From Rhizophlyctis rosea (taxonomy: Eukaryota; Chytridiomycota; Chytridiomycetes; Rhizophlyctidales; Rhizophlyctidaceae): a DNA stretch of 64,000 nt. Shown in pieces: positions 46,181 to 59,049 of this stretch (position 1 is the stretch's first letter; each line of letters begins with the position of its first letter). A model generated the notes under the pieces. The model was not told the DNA's origin and made no database searches. It saw only the letters and a program-made list of their open reading frames with translations. Location: positions 62,488 to 126,487 of the forward strand of contig JADGJC010000041.1 of the NCBI GenBank assembly GCA_027596075.1. The letters are read 5' to 3'. A program made the position numbers and the translations under genes.

Positions 46181-47021
46181 CTAAACCCTCTCGCACTTCA
46201 ACCCTGTCCCCTCAGCTGACCCACCCCTTGCCTCCCACTCCTCCTGGGAGATGGGCGCATTGTAACGGGTCTCGCCAACAACAGGGGCCTTGACGACGCG
46301 CTCTTGGACAGGTTGGATACGGTGCACAACGTGCTCCTCCTGGATTTCGCGCTCAATGACGGGCTGGATCTCCTCGACGACGTGGGGCTTGACGCGCTCA
46401 TGGACGATAGGAGCAGTAACGTGGGCGGAGTGAACTCCGTGGCCCTCAACGGTGCGGGTGGATTGGTGCTGGGCGCGGTTGCGTTGGTACTTTTCGGCCT
46501 CGGCGTTGCTGATGTCTTCGATGACTTCGTTTTGGATGGGGGCATTGGTGGCTTGGTGGTGGTGGACTTCGTGGCGGGTGTCCTATTTGTGAGGAGTAGG
46601 GAGATGCAGGGTGTGAGGTTCGGTTGCGGATGATGCCAAGATGGTTGGCCCGCATCGTGTAGCAGAAATGGAAACACATGGATGCACACGGTGACATACC
46701 TTCACGGGCTGGACGACCTGGTTGACGATGGTCTCCTCGCGCTCACGTTCAATGACGGGGGTGATCTGACAGGCAAAATGGGAAATTGAATCAAAACCCG
46801 ATACTCCTCAAAGTGAACAAGTATTATCCCAAACTCACCTCCTCCTTCTCCCGCGCATGCACATGCTCCTTCACGACCGGTGCGTTTTGCGTCTCACAGC
46901 GAACGGTGGAGTCTGCAGTAGTGCTCGATGCCGGAGCGGCAGTCGCTCCCGTGGAGTATTGCTGATCTTGTTGGCCCTTCTCGGAGCTGAGGCCGGCTTT
47001 GACTGCGCTGATGAGACCCAT
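46181..47021 (-). CDS. Hydrophilic 'allergen-like' stress protein
   Basis: Complement(join(46181..46582, 46700..46765, 46839..47021)), 216 aa, all introns phase 0. The protein is highly hydrophilic and rich in Glu, Val, His and Gln. It carries a recurrent motif of the type (I/V)QPVIERE: TPVIEREREE, IQPVIEREIQEE, IQPVQERVVK, with His-rich spacers such as EVHHHQATNAP and HGVHSAHVTAP. This matches an abundant fungal family usually labelled 'allergen' or antigen-like, of unknown biochemical role and predicted to be disordered. The start, MGLISAVKAGL, is amphipathic. No signal peptide is obvious. Exon 3 has the usual C-rich start and G-rich end. The family label is moderately sure; the function is not known. 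Confidence 0.75.
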
Positions 47022-47057
47022 TTTTATTGAATTGGTTTCGATTGTGTGTGTGAAAGG

Positions 47058-47065
47058 TGAAGTTG
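47058..47065 (-). promoter_or_regulatory. Upstream region of the allergen-like gene
   Basis: No TATA element lies at this close position. The nearest TATA box, TATAAAAA on the minus strand at 47158-47165, is about 140 bases before the ATG and is the better candidate. This entry marks the intervening leader. Confidence 0.2.
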
Positions 47066-47157
47066 GTTGTATGAGATTTGTTGATTTAAGATCGTTGAAT
47101 GTGATAATTCGTGAGAATAGTTGGAAAACTTCCGGGATGGATGGGACTTTGGCGAGG

Positions 47158-47165
47158 TTTTTATA
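47158..47165 (-). promoter_or_regulatory. TATA box of the allergen-like gene
   Basis: TATAAAAA reading leftward, 137-144 bases before the ATG at 47021. A TATA promoter would fit a stress-inducible gene. Confidence 0.5.
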
Positions 47166-48515
47166 CTTTCCGGCAGGCGGAGGATCGACACCTAAGCCCT
47201 GCCAAGGCTAGAAGAAAAAGATGGGGGGATTGAATCTTGACCCTAGTGCGAAAACGTACAACATCTGTCTGTCGTCATGGTTTTCCCCATCATTCCAATC
47301 ACTCTCCACCAATGTATCAACGCAAACGCATTTTGCACGCGCCATGATTGGCAAGACGGTGATGTCATGTCCCAATCATGACAACACGAGGGTGAACCTT
47401 AAAACTGCGGACATTAAGGGACGGAAAGGATGTCTCCTGCAATGTCGCGTCAACATTGTTGTGCGCAAATCCCGGAGCCCTGTCGTAACAAAGGGGACGA
47501 AGAACGACACTCCTCAGTCTTTTAAAGCGGCTCCGCAATTGACACGTGCAAAGCTAGTCCAGACGAGTCGATGGGCGATCAGAGTGCTTCGGAGCGGTCA
47601 TCACAATGGCAATGATGGCATAAAAACAAGATGCGTTGACAACTTATCGAACAAGAGATGAAAACTCCCCTTTTCCATATGACGACAGGCAACGCAACCT
47701 CTGACACATCTCCGAAGGAGTACGCGAATGGGGCGGTATCATCGGCAAGCGAACTTATTGCCCGCACACCGCGATGAAGTTGATAGCGCATCCCCATTCA
47801 TGTGTGGTAGGATACGTCAATCACTTTTGCCCTAAGCATATGGCACGACGCCACTGGAGGGATGAAGTGTCTGGTGCATTCATCATCCCGTTTTCGGGAC
47901 CCTTGGGCCCCGATCGTGAGACGCGTCGGCTAAGCCGTCAACTGTGCCGCAAGCCGCTTTATCCGTGCCCCCAAAAATGCCATTCACTCCGTCGTCTGTC
48001 ACGCTTTCCACCTTGACAACTCGAACATATTCCGTCTTCGATATGCCTGGATGATATCGGTTCTCAAATGTTGAGGTTAGTCTCACGTCTTATAGACGAA
48101 GTGAGTCACTCAGTATCCTTGCCACACGTTGAGTACCCTCGGCTTCCCTTTGGTAGTAGAGAACTATGAACTCACTATCATGCTCGTTCAACAACCCAAT
48201 CTCAGGGCAGTTGGTTGAACAAAAGGACTTTGGTGACGTCCTGGACTCCAAATCCATGCCGAAGCATGAGTCAATCTCCTTCTGTTTGAGGAACCTCTAT
48301 CCAAAGTTGGCTGTTCAGAGACTGTGCCCACGTAGAGGAGATAAATGGTGGTCTATGATTGTGTACAATACTACCTACATCCCCTTCCGACCAAGTTTTA
48401 TCACCCATACGCATGTCACAGCTTGGCTAACCGGAATGCAAGCGAAATCTACATATTGCGCATATACGGCGCATAATATCATTACCCCCCTAGGTACAAC
48501 CATCCACCCTCCCCA
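47166..48515. other. Intergenic region
   Basis: No supported gene. The 146-codon frame at 47221-47661 (+) has no recognisable features. The right end is the 3' flank of the leftward GPCR gene. Confidence 0.45.
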
Positions 48516-50211
48516 TCAAAACCCACCCTCCCACACGCCGGCATCACTCACACTAGTTCCAACCTTACTCTCTGCCTCCCCCGGTTCCTTGATGCCCTCC
48601 CCCGCCCGCAACACTATGGGCGCAAGCGCCTTCCCTATCGGCGTATTTCCCCAGAATTTGTCACTGATGTCTCGGCACCACAGTCCTAAAGGTGTTTGCT
48701 TGAGAATTCTGAAATTGGAGAAGAAGTAGACTAAGAAATTGATGAAGCCTAGGGAGGGGAGGAAGATTGATTGGAGGATCATGAGGAAGGGTGAGGGGTG
48801 GGTTGGGTCTATTACTGTCTTTTGTTCACGGTTTGTTAGATTGGCTCGACAGAAACGTAATATCGGGCTGCCCCCCGCATCTTTCCCTCACCTGAATCCG
48901 ATTGATACTCGGCGGAACCCAACTAACAACCATCGCCAAAACATACAAACTAGCCTGCGTAACATACTTCTTCTTATAATCCACCCTCTCACCCTTCTGC
49001 GTTCCCCTTCTCTTCACCTCACTACCATCCAACATCGCCTTCCCCGTTCCCAGATTCGTTATAGTTCCCTTGGTCTCACCAATTCCGTCCTCCACCCCGA
49101 CAGCACTGCGCACAATACCGCTGGGCCGCCGGTCGCGTTGATCAGTTATGCGGGTTGGTTGTTGCAAAGGTTGGGATTTCTGGATGGTGGAGTCGTTAGT
49201 GTGATGGATGGAAGGTGTGGTGGAGCGGACGGAGGGGTTGGTGGATTTTTTGAGGTGGCGGTCTGTGTAGAAGACTTTGAAGCCTACGGCGATGTAGACG
49301 CAGCCTGTGAAGAGGATTACGGCCCTGCGTGGTGTGTATGTGTACGTGTGTGGAGTTTGATGTCAGTTGACAGACGAACACGGTTGGGAAAACCCATGAA
49401 TGCATGTTTACCATATGGGCCCATAAAAGAATATTATCCGAAACGGACTCCAAGGCGTAGCAATCCAGCACCACAACGTCGCATCGCCGTACTAAAGGAC
49501 GTGAGTCATGAAATGTGTCGCGTCAGCAAGAAGGAACTTCCGAGAATGTCATTTGCACATACACCGGTGTATGCAAGAGCCTATCAAGAACATACCACAG
49601 GCCCCTTCTCCGCAGTCTCCAAGAACAAAAACACAATCGACGGAATAAAGGGTAGACCCCACCCGACAAGGTGATAGTACTTCTCCATTTTACCGAGATC
49701 ATAACTCGCGTAGCGGAAGAACATGGTCAGAACAAGATTAAGTGCTATGAAGCCGGCCCAGAGGACGTCGCTCAGTCTGACGAGGAGAATGTGAGTTGAG
49801 GTTTTGGAGATGGAGTTCCCCACAGAGATCACTCACAAAAACCAATTGATAAAAAACGCCTGCCATCGACATAAAGGTGACCGAATCCCAGCTGCGGGTC
49901 CTTTTCTGGTAACTCGAGCATAGAAAGCGTTAGATTTGTGTACAATCTGTAACCACTCGCATGAAGATAGTAATAAACAGGCCCCATCCCTCCTCCGTTC
50001 TTGCTGCACCTGATTACCTTGACACAACCTCAGCAACATGTCCCAAAATATCACTCACAGCCATGAACATGACCATCCGGTTATTGGGCTTGCGGAAACG
50101 GGGAGAGAGGAGGTAGGTGAGGATTATGTACGTGCATCCTAGGATGGATAACGACCCCGTAACGCGGATGATGGTAACGGCTGTGTTGATTGTTTCAGGT
50201 GATAGGGGCAT
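48516..50211 (-). CDS. cAMP-receptor-like G-protein-coupled receptor
   Basis: Complement(join(48516..about 48808, 48892..49324, 49412..49491, 49596..49776, 49837..49905, 50018..50211)), about 416 aa. Seven hydrophobic segments run from ITGSL-type helix 1 (IIRVTGSLSILGCTYIILTY) through SDVLWAGFIALNLVLTMFF and PFIPSIVFLFLE to LFTGCVYIAVGFKVFY, ASLYVLAMVVSWVPPSINRI and FLPSLGFINFLVYFF. Signatures of the Dictyostelium cAR / fungal Git3-like class are present: NRMVMFMAVSDIL, the extracellular Cys and QAFFINWF, YGDATLWCWI and W-x-P-x-x-INR in helix 6. Intracellular loop 3 is long, Ser/Lys-rich and basic. The first five exons are exactly phase-consistent. The last junction (48809-48891) cannot be joined in frame using the GTGAGG donor after INRIQ, so its precise edge is open. 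Probable nutrient or signal receptor. Confidence 0.85.
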
Positions 50212-51568
50212 TTTTTACTTAGGGCGTCACGTTGCCCTCCAAGTGTAAGAGGAGATAGAGGAGGAAGAATCTTGCTGCCTGGGCTGGAGTACCCACAACT
50301 CAGCCAAAGAAGAGAATTGCTGAGTATGCCGATAGAGGGGCGCCGAGTAAACCTCCGCGGAGGACCGTGCATGATCGCGGCTGGCTCTCATTGAAGACCA
50401 AGTTTGCGTATCCACTCCATCATCTGACCATGTTAGGACTCTCTTCTATAATTCTTCGATATTAAATGGAAGTCATGGGCTCTCGGTTCTTTGTCATCTT
50501 TGTCAATGGTATATGAAGTCATATCGCTTTCTGGAAACAGAGATGCGAAGACATCAGGGTCCTCAAAGGCGACTCAGGGTTCCAATGATCACGTAATCAT
50601 AGTTGACAATGGTGGCACGGGCACGCCACAACCCGTTTCACCATCAGTAAACAAACACTTGGCACAATGGGTAGGGTTTGGCAAGGTGGATCTTTCCAAC
50701 ACCCGGAAGACATACGGTTTACCAGCATAAGCAACATACAGCGGCTTCTATGCAATAATCGTTCAAAGTAGAGAACCAACTTGCCATGATAAAATCAAGA
50801 TCTTATCAATCGGCCTTACAGTTCCTCTTTACAAGCGGCTGCTTCTTGTGCTCAAATCTATTACCTAGCTCTGTAATCAGATCATGGAGACGGATAACAA
50901 ATTGATCATCTACTTCGCTCACCAACGCCGATGGTATCATGAATGAGATGCGTATAAACTGCTCGGAAATCAAGTTATTCATAAAGCTTTTAACAAATTC
51001 ATTCGCGCCACCCTATCTGTTTGGCAGTGAATTTCACCGCACAGTCAGCAAAATCCATTCCATATTGTGCGACGATGCTCACAAATATAGGACAGCACAC
51101 TTGGGATTCAAATCCAAGCACCATTCCGTCCCATGCAGGTTCGCCAATGCAGGTGGAAAATCATTGCGTTGGATGATTGTGCTGCTAATCCATCTTGGTA
51201 CAAGACTGTACCCCGCAAAGGATGTATGCAGCTGTGAATTTCATGACTAGAGCCGGCCTTTCACTTGAACCAGTACGAAGCGCTTGTCTATACCTGTCTG
51301 GTAAGATAAGTAAACCAAACAGGGCCAAATGAATGAAATATGAGATCCCGTTACAAGAGCTGATACAAAGAACGTACGATCAAACAGTCTCCACACATTA
51401 TGTGCAAGAAGTCAGGATCTTTATTCGAACATATACAAGAGAAAAAAGCAAAAGAACAAAAACAGCCAAACGATCAACTCCCAAACAAACTGCAATAAAC
51501 AAGCGCATGCAACCCCATCCCACCCCTCTCACCCTCCCCCGCATCTCACCACAAAACCCACGACCACC
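50212..51568. other. Intergenic region
   Basis: Promoter of the leftward GPCR gene and 3' flank of the leftward LEA-like gene. No supported gene. Confidence 0.45.
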
Positions 51569-53159
51569 TTACATCCCCTCCTTAACCGGCACACCCGCCT
51601 TCTCCTTCACATGCACCTCCCTCTCAACCGGCTGCACCACAGTCGGAGCAACACCCCCCGCCATGCCCCCAACGCTCTCCCTCGCCGCCGCAGCACTCCC
51701 CGCAGCCGTGCCCACCAACTTGTCTTTCTCACCAACCGCCATGCCCACAGCCGTGCCGCCCAATTCCGCAGTACGCGTGGCAGCCGTGTCGGCCATTTCG
51801 GCGGTGCGCGTCGCGGCGGTGGTGGCGGTCGTGGTGGTGAAGTGGAGGGCGGATTTGGCGGTCGAGACTAGGAAGGAGGCTTTGGATTTAGTATAAATAG
51901 TGTGGGATCGAAGCATTGTGATGAGCAAGCAGATACGTACCGGTGCCACTGACGATGGAGCTGGCGGTGTTGACGACGGCACTCGCTCCGGCGCTGATTG
52001 CTTCAGCGGCGGCGGCAACGTCGTGCTCGCCCTTGGCCTTGCCGCGCTGTGGCAGTAAACAACACTTACAGTTAGTTTCCACGTTCAAAGCTACGTCTCA
52101 ATTCACCTTCAACAAACGAACCTGGAAGGAGTCCGTTCCCTCGCCAGCCACCTCTTCCGCAGCCTTCTTGCTCGCCTCGGTAGCGACTTGCACCGTCTCG
52201 CTGGCCACATCGCGGGCCTCGAGGGCGATGTCCTTGGCGCCTTCAGCGACATTTTGTGCGGCCGCGCCGGCCATGCCGGCTGCGGTACCAGCGGTTGCGG
52301 CGGCTTGGCAGGCGAGGCAGGCGGCCTTCTCGGTCATGGTAGCTTCGGGGCCGCAGGTGTGGACCGGTTGGCCCTGTGTAATATGATGGATGATTTGAGT
52401 GCCAGTACAGCAGCATGCAATCGCGTTATTTAGATTCATCCGATGCGCAAAAATCCCACCGTCCCAACACTCAACGGAAACCCAACAGCAACAACCCAAC
52501 AACAACTACTTGAGAGCTTAACAACTTAACGCCGTCTCAATCCCAGCCAGAGCATGCAGGCCGTGAGCGACAACCAATCCCAACCCAAGCATACGAACCG
52601 GTCCGCTGCTGCTCACACGACTGCAACTGCTGCACCCACAGCTCATGACCACCCACCAATCCCACTTTCCCACGCAGACAACCCAACCACCACCAACCCT
52701 GCAAGCACCCACGCACACAGCCCAACCACCACCCACGTTCCCACGCACGCACACAACGACAAAAACACACTACGAGAACACACCTGTTGGAAAGACCCAC
52801 TCAAGTCCCTGGCGGTGTCTTGGGCGGTACCGACGGCGGACTGAGCGGTCTGAACGACCTTGGTTCCGGCAGCTTGAGCGGTTTCGGTAGCCTTTTGGGC
52901 GGTACCAGTAGCAGCGGTTGTAGCAGCCTTGACGGCGTGCTGGGCGGCACTCTTTCCTTGTTCGGCGGAGACTTTGGCGTGCTCGGAGGAGGCCTGGAGG
53001 TTCTTGGAGCCCTGTTGTGTGAAAGAGGCGATGTAATGGTGTGAGTGCATGACATCGAGGAGTGTAAAGAGTGTTGAGACGACGGTGAATGCATGCAAAA
53101 GGGTTCGCACTTGCGCTGGCGGTGAAAATGGACAGGTTTTCCCATACCTGGCTAGACAT
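51569..53159 (-). CDS. LEA-like hydrophilic Ala-rich protein
   Basis: Complement(join(51569..51867, 51941..52046, 52122..52373, 52784..53011, 53148..53159)), 298 aa, all junctions in phase. Exon 1 encodes only MSSQ. The rest is built of Ala/Thr/Lys/Glu-rich near-11-mer repeats (for example GTAQKATETAQ, ATRTAEMADTA and ATRTAELGGTA), the hallmark of group 3 late-embryogenesis-abundant proteins, which are unfolded in water, become helical on drying and protect membranes and proteins. The middle exon carries three Cys in TMTEKAACLACQ. The end is VEREVHVKEKAGVPVKEGM. Two introns are unusually long (136 and 410 nt). With the allergen-like gene and the trehalose enzyme it forms a loose group of desiccation-related genes. 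Confidence 0.8.
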
Positions 53160-56100
53160 GATGTTTTCTCGATTGGTTATTTGTAAGTAGCGACAAGAGG
53201 GTATATGAAGCGAAGCTTTGACTCTATGAGTTGTATTAGGGACTTGTGTCGTGAGAAAGCTCGATAAGTATGCTGAAAGTAAGTGCGAGGACGAGTTTGA
53301 CAGGTAAGTGGTTGATATGTCAAAAGACTAGTGGCAGTTGTGATGGGAGGAAGAAGGTGCTACGAATGCGCGGGTTATATACGTTTGCTGAGGGAGACTA
53401 ATGAAGAGGTAGGCAGGGGTATCACTATCATGATGATGATGATGATGTCATACATCATTGTCAGTGCATGCACGAGTTTGACAGCTGGCACTTTCCACGA
53501 CTATCCACGAGGGCCTCGCATGATGCATAACATGACTCATGCCTGTGGTGGGGAAGACACACTGCCCAACTGGGCTGAGTAAAATGCAATGTTGAAACCC
53601 TTTTCTTGCATTCCAGGCCGGACGGATGATGAGCATGACAGGATGAAACAATCGAGTGGCACTAGTAGTGAGTGGCCCAGTATGCCGCATGACTATGCAA
53701 TGAAAACACTATTTGCCCTGATAGTATCAAGAGCTAGTCCATGGGCCGAGACATGAGCCTCCAACCCATCCTTGCTATACTAGCACCCATGATGATACTG
53801 ATGATAGGAATCAGTGACATTTCGAAATGAATAGAGATAAACCACGACTCATGAGAACTTGTGGCTCTGACACAGATTTGCCTCCCCCAAACCTGAACGC
53901 GTCTGCTGCGCCACCACGCCAAACCCAATTGCAGTCCGCTGACATGTGAAAAAAGCCCCACGTTCTGAAACTCATGCTTCATGCGTGACTTTTCCTCCTT
54001 CTTCCTTGATTCAATTGCGGGCATTTTCGTGCATTCATGATGACTTCACTGTCCTGCGCATGAAGAGGCGCGCAATTTCCGCTACCGGGAGTAATCGGAG
54101 GTTGCGTGAAAAAATTGAATCATTCTCCGAAATCTGATTCTGAATTTGACCTGTCAAACCCGTTAAGCCTACGAAGATGGTTCTTCGTCAGGAACGCTGG
54201 CCGTCTATGCAGGGTCGCAATCTAGTGATTTCCTTTTTGTCAGACTTATTCTCGACTGCTTCTGATACGTAAACAACAAATGAATGGGGAGCACGAGGTT
54301 ATACAGTATTGAAAAATGAGGTGCCACGCATACCATCCTTCGTGGTCTTTCTCGAGTGCATAAATATTCCAATGCTCAATCATACATGAATGTAAGGGTC
54401 CAATTGAAACCTCCCGCACTAGTCAGATCCACTTGCCTCAGAAAGCTTATGGTAGAAAACCTTGTGCATGACTGGATTTTGATGGGTCCGATAGTTCCGA
54501 TTTCTCATAGGGTTTTGAGATTCAACCGAAATACTGTCCTGGTGCACTTGCGGAACTGATGCAACCGTTGTACGATCTTTTTCTCTGCTTCCGCGCCACT
54601 TGTACTCAAGACGTCCGGCAATAGCTCCATCTCGTTCTTCTTGTTATAGCAAATCAACCAAGTGCAAGCTCCATCACCGCACACTACACATACCACCAAG
54701 TGTACGATTCCACTGATGGGGACCGAAATCTCCAATGCTACGGGTCCCGAAACCTCCCAAATGCCTTTACGTCAAACCCAATGACAAGCGCACATTGCTT
54801 TGCTAGTTCAACAGGTGTCGTCGCGATCCTTCCTTTTCTGTCCTATAACGCATATGTACTTTTGCACGGCATTCCATGTTGAGCGGCCGGAAATTCATAC
54901 TGTTAAGGCCCCTCACCTTTGGCTTAGTTTAGGAGGGCACCCTCAAATCATTCGTGAACCTCGATTCCTTCTTACCATTGCAATTGCGCGTGGCATCTGT
55001 CACTCTGAACGAAGATGTAAACTCTGTAAATTGAACAGATACCTGGACGCCAAAAAGGATGGTATGCTAAAAGCATTTTATAAGAGACTCTATTCGACAC
55101 CAATTGAAGCGTTCGAAGTCCAGCTGGTGCTGGTCTACATTGCCTCCCAAACTTGCCCCATGAGCGGTATCTGGTCAACCATAGTTCTGTACAGTCTTTT
55201 CATTCACGATCCTACTGCTGTGCGGTGCAAATTTTCGTCACTCCTTCCTCCAATTTTGCGGCAAGTGACAGGGACGGTTTGGAAGTTAAGAATAGCGCCA
55301 GCTTGATCTCGTAATATGTAGAAGTTCATATTCTGTTGCCTTTTTCCCTCATGCCCGAGGGCTTTTTCAACTTTCTGGGAGGATCCTTTCAAACACAAAT
55401 TTTACTGTGGCGCGTCAAAAAGGTTCCATCTTGCCGGCCACATTGATGAACTGAACCGGACCTCCCTCTTCGAAGTTTCGTCTAGGACCCTCGCGCTTGG
55501 CCAAGCCACACGGGCACAGATCGGTGCTAACCGCAAATTCGTTTCTGCAAGAGTAGACGCTGTTCAACATTCTGCAAGCCGTCTCAAAGCGAAAGGAACA
55601 ATAAGCCTGGCATAAGCTGTGGTTTCCAAGCGTTCATGCTTTGTTTGGGGTCTTGCTGCTTTATTTTTGGGCCGTTCACGTAATGCTGGTCATGAGTAGC
55701 CCTTCAGAAGCCATTCTAGTCATGCTTATGAGTTACTCTTTGTTGGTGTCACAGAGTTTGAACGCTCTCAGCTCGACAAGATCCTGCAAGTCACGTGTGA
55801 GATATATATTTTTTCACGAGATATATACGTCAACGATGCCATGGCGATTTAATATACGTGGCATATTGCCGATTGCCACCGCGGAAAAGAGTACTTCAAG
55901 AATGGTAGACTATGCCCACCCAGCGTCACATTACCGCCTTAAGCAAGGTATTTAGTCTTCCGGACTTGCTCCCCATTCAGCCATTCCCTACGGACATGTC
56001 GAAGGTCGCTTTCATTTTCAATGTCATATTTCACAGGAGATCAATCGCGAAAAGGATCAAACAAGAGCGCGATCCAATTGACGAAACTGTCCAATTGGCC

Positions 56101-56947
56101 TTATTTTCCCATCATACCCGTCTAGTACGGTCTCCGGTTCGCGATGCTGCGCCCTTCGATGCCTAAGGGGCAACACGCGGGCACAGGAGGAACTCCAGAT
56201 TGTATCAACCCAACGCGAGTGAAACCCCGTCCAAATGCAAGCAGGGAGCTTGGACATGTCCAACATTAAAACGTCGAAAAGTGAACAGATATTTGGGCAT
56301 AAAGGGAGCTCAGGCAGATTTCGAAAGTTGGTGGCATGGTATAGATGTTGACTATGTTCTACCTCAGCTCAACTAATCATTCACCGCCATAGTAGATGGC
56401 ATAGTCACAATGCAGGACCATGTCCATTGGATGTTCTATTATTTCCTGATGTTCATGGAACGGAGGCAGGACATGCTCGGTGATCTTGACCTCGCTTATT
56501 TCAGATAACAAAGTTCATCATTATGCATATGCCAGTAACGTCCCGACTTGCACATTTTGGAGTCCCGTATATGCACACAATCCACACACACTCAGATACC
56601 CCTGCCTGGTGTCGTGTATCCTATACAATTCTCCTTTGAGTTTGTACATTTTCTGCAGCTCCCATGTCTGGCACTGAGAAAACATGGGGGAAACACCAAT
56701 GACACCGTGAACGTTCTACACCATATACATGATCCACTTTGCGAACGAGACTGAGATTGAGATACTGCGAAACAGTTCAGACAGGTGGAGTTGGGGTTCA
56801 CAAAACTATCAGCACGATAGTTGGTGGGTGCAGTTGAAAGAAGACCGCTTTCAAGATTGGGCTCGGGAACTTGGTAAGTGCGCAGCAGCTGAGCCCTCCG
56901 ACGGCCTCCACTAGTTAGTTGTTTTCAAATCGGTCAATATTGGACAG
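53160..56947. other. Gene-poor intergenic region (3.8 kb)
   Basis: Contains an (ATG)n microsatellite at 53430-53447. A TATATAA motif at 53375-53381 (minus strand) may belong to the LEA-like gene. The 168-codon frame at 54800-55306 (+) has no recognisable domain and lacks the C-to-G skew of genuine exons here, so it is not called as a gene. Confidence 0.45.
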
Positions 56948-58654
56948 ATGGGTAAGTTATTCATCATGAAATCAAATTTCGCTGTGTGACAGATGTCGCT
57001 ACCAGTACGCTGACAACTCAATCGACCACAACCCAAAGCACAACAGCTCAACTGATCGCAGCAACAACCACGCAATCCCTTACAACCACCTCCCCAACCA
57101 CAACCCCCAGAACACTGCCCCTCCGCGAACTCCCCAACATCCAAATCACCAGCAGCGTCATGCGTTCCATCGGTGTGATGCTGCAACCTCGCGCGTGCTG
57201 TTCTACTTCATGGGTTGCGACACGCGGCTTGTCCCAAGCAACCAAAGGTTGTTCGCCCATAGTATCGACGTGTCGGGTATTGAGGACGATGTGTGGCAGC
57301 AAATCGAAATTGAGAGTGCTCCGGCGAATGCTGGAGTTGGTGGGGGGCATTTCCAGCACTTTCAATTGAGTTATGTCCTCAATGCAGGAAGAGTCGCTGT
57401 TTTTGGGTGGGATAACATTGTCTGGGTGCAAGTTGAGCTTTGACCAGTGTCCAAGAAGTGGGAAGGAGCGTCCTTGTAACGGATGAACTCCACATTTCAG
57501 CAAGCAGCGGGAAATTCTTGCGTACAGTTTCAGTCCATTCCAAGTTGTTTGCCATTTGAGTTATTAAACCGGTAACGCCATCTACTTTGGCAATCCGGGG
57601 ATCACATTGCAGAATGCAGGGCTTACTGAGCAAGTTCTATAAGTTCTAGCGTCCTAACTTGTATCATCTCACTATCAGAGCGCTCATATGTAACTTTTCA
57701 CAAACAGAACGCACGGCTATATGAACACATACCTCGGTACCTTCAAGGGGTACAGTCTCGAAAACGAAACCTGGCGATGGGTCATTCCGCGGTCGGATGA
57801 AGGCAAACCAGATTCGACGGCGCTCCGATATTCGTCTGAGGGAGCTTTCTCGTTCGACTTGACGCAGAAACGGATCGTGGATTTCGCATCGGCGGCGCCG
57901 AGTGGTCAATCTTACTTTGCTACCGCAAGGACGGAGTTGAATTCTCTGACGTACATCTTTTATGAGGGCAGTTTGTAAGGGGTCAGTGCAGAGTGGACTT
58001 GATCGTTGTTTTGGTGATTGGGGTTCTTGCCATTTCCGCACTTGCAAACATTGATCTAATGTTGCCTTGTGCCTTCAGTACCAAAGAGGCATTGAACCGC
58101 TGGGATTGTCCCAAAACCGGAGGATGTTCCTAGCACTGTGATTTTTCCCGATACCTCCTGCCAGCTGTGACAACGACGGACAATTTGGTAAGATCAACGG
58201 AACCAAATCAAGTTTCTTCTATCACGTTTTCGTTGCATCATTGTGAGCTGCCACCAACTCACGCGATTCAATGCAGGGTTTTTTCTACTATCTCAAAGCG
58301 GCTCAATTGACCAAAGTAGGAACGCAGGGCTACATCTACTCTACCCCAACTCCAATCAGCTTCATTCTCACAGCTCCACAAGTTTCGAAACACTCTGTGC
58401 AATCCAATCCCCTGATCGTTCTCGACGACCTTCTTGCTTCTCAAATGGCAAGACTTACGCTGCTGGATGCCGCCACCGGGATGACAGTGAAAGATGTAAA
58501 GCTCTTCCGTGCAATCACTAGGAGCAGCATGCAAGGGGCTGAGTTGACGATTGTGGAGGTGAAGGCTGGGCAATTCATGGTTTTTGCTATGGTGCGCGAC
58601 ACGAGGAATCCCTCGTGCCCTCCACGGGTGTACGTGGAGGTGGTGAAGGTGTAA
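56948..58654 (+). CDS. Unresolved intron-containing locus, product unknown
   Basis: At least three exon-like blocks share the C-rich start and G-rich end of true exons. Block 1 (about 56993-57443) begins with a Thr/Ser-rich mucin-like stretch (TTTQSTTAQLIAATTTQSL), then ELPNIQITSSVMRSIGVML, and in another frame HSIDVSGIEDDVWQQIEIES and LNAGRVAVFGWDNIVW. A 54-nt intron at about 57201-57254 would join these frames. Block 2 (57708-57974) has LGTFKGYSLENETWRWVIPR and ends at a GTAAGG donor. Block 3 (about 58276-58654) has GYIYSTPTPISFILTAP and ends VYVEVVKV. An in-frame stop between blocks 2 and 3 (TAG at about 58130) means either two or three genes, or an unseen splice. No family recognised. Confidence 0.4.
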
Positions 58655-59049
58655 TGTCGGAACTTAATAAGTCCATTTTGGGCTTCAACCGCAGCAATAG
58701 TGAATGAATGGCGAATTTGTTGGTTTCGGATATATAGTGCACCTGATGGGAATGGGGATAAGAGATTTCATGGGAGACTTTGCTGTAGGGAAGTGAAGAA
58801 GCGAGCGAGAAGGCAGTGAGCTATGCTGACGTAATTGCGACAAGCCACATGCGTCTGACTGGGGCACCAAGGCCAAGGCCCGCAAGCTGGTGGCAGAGCT
58901 GGTGGAATGCACTTCGGATGGCAACCCTCGCCCTCCTCAGTCTCGTGTTCCCTTCTTTTCAATCTTTTCTCTCCCTTTTCCGGTTTTATCCTTTGACTCA
59001 AGCCGCCCAATTGCTACTCCGACTCATCTCCGGCTGAACCAAACTCATA
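58655..59049. other. Intergenic region with CT-rich promoter
   Basis: A pyrimidine-rich tract at about 58935-58995 immediately precedes the ATG at 59050, typical of fungal promoters. No other feature seen. Confidence 0.4.

Noticed and set aside
48166..48729. 187-codon open frame (+)
   Set aside because: Its end is the antisense of the last GPCR exon, and the rest has no support.
54800..55306. 168-codon open frame (+)
   Set aside because: No domain, uncertain start, and no C-to-G exon skew; probably chance.
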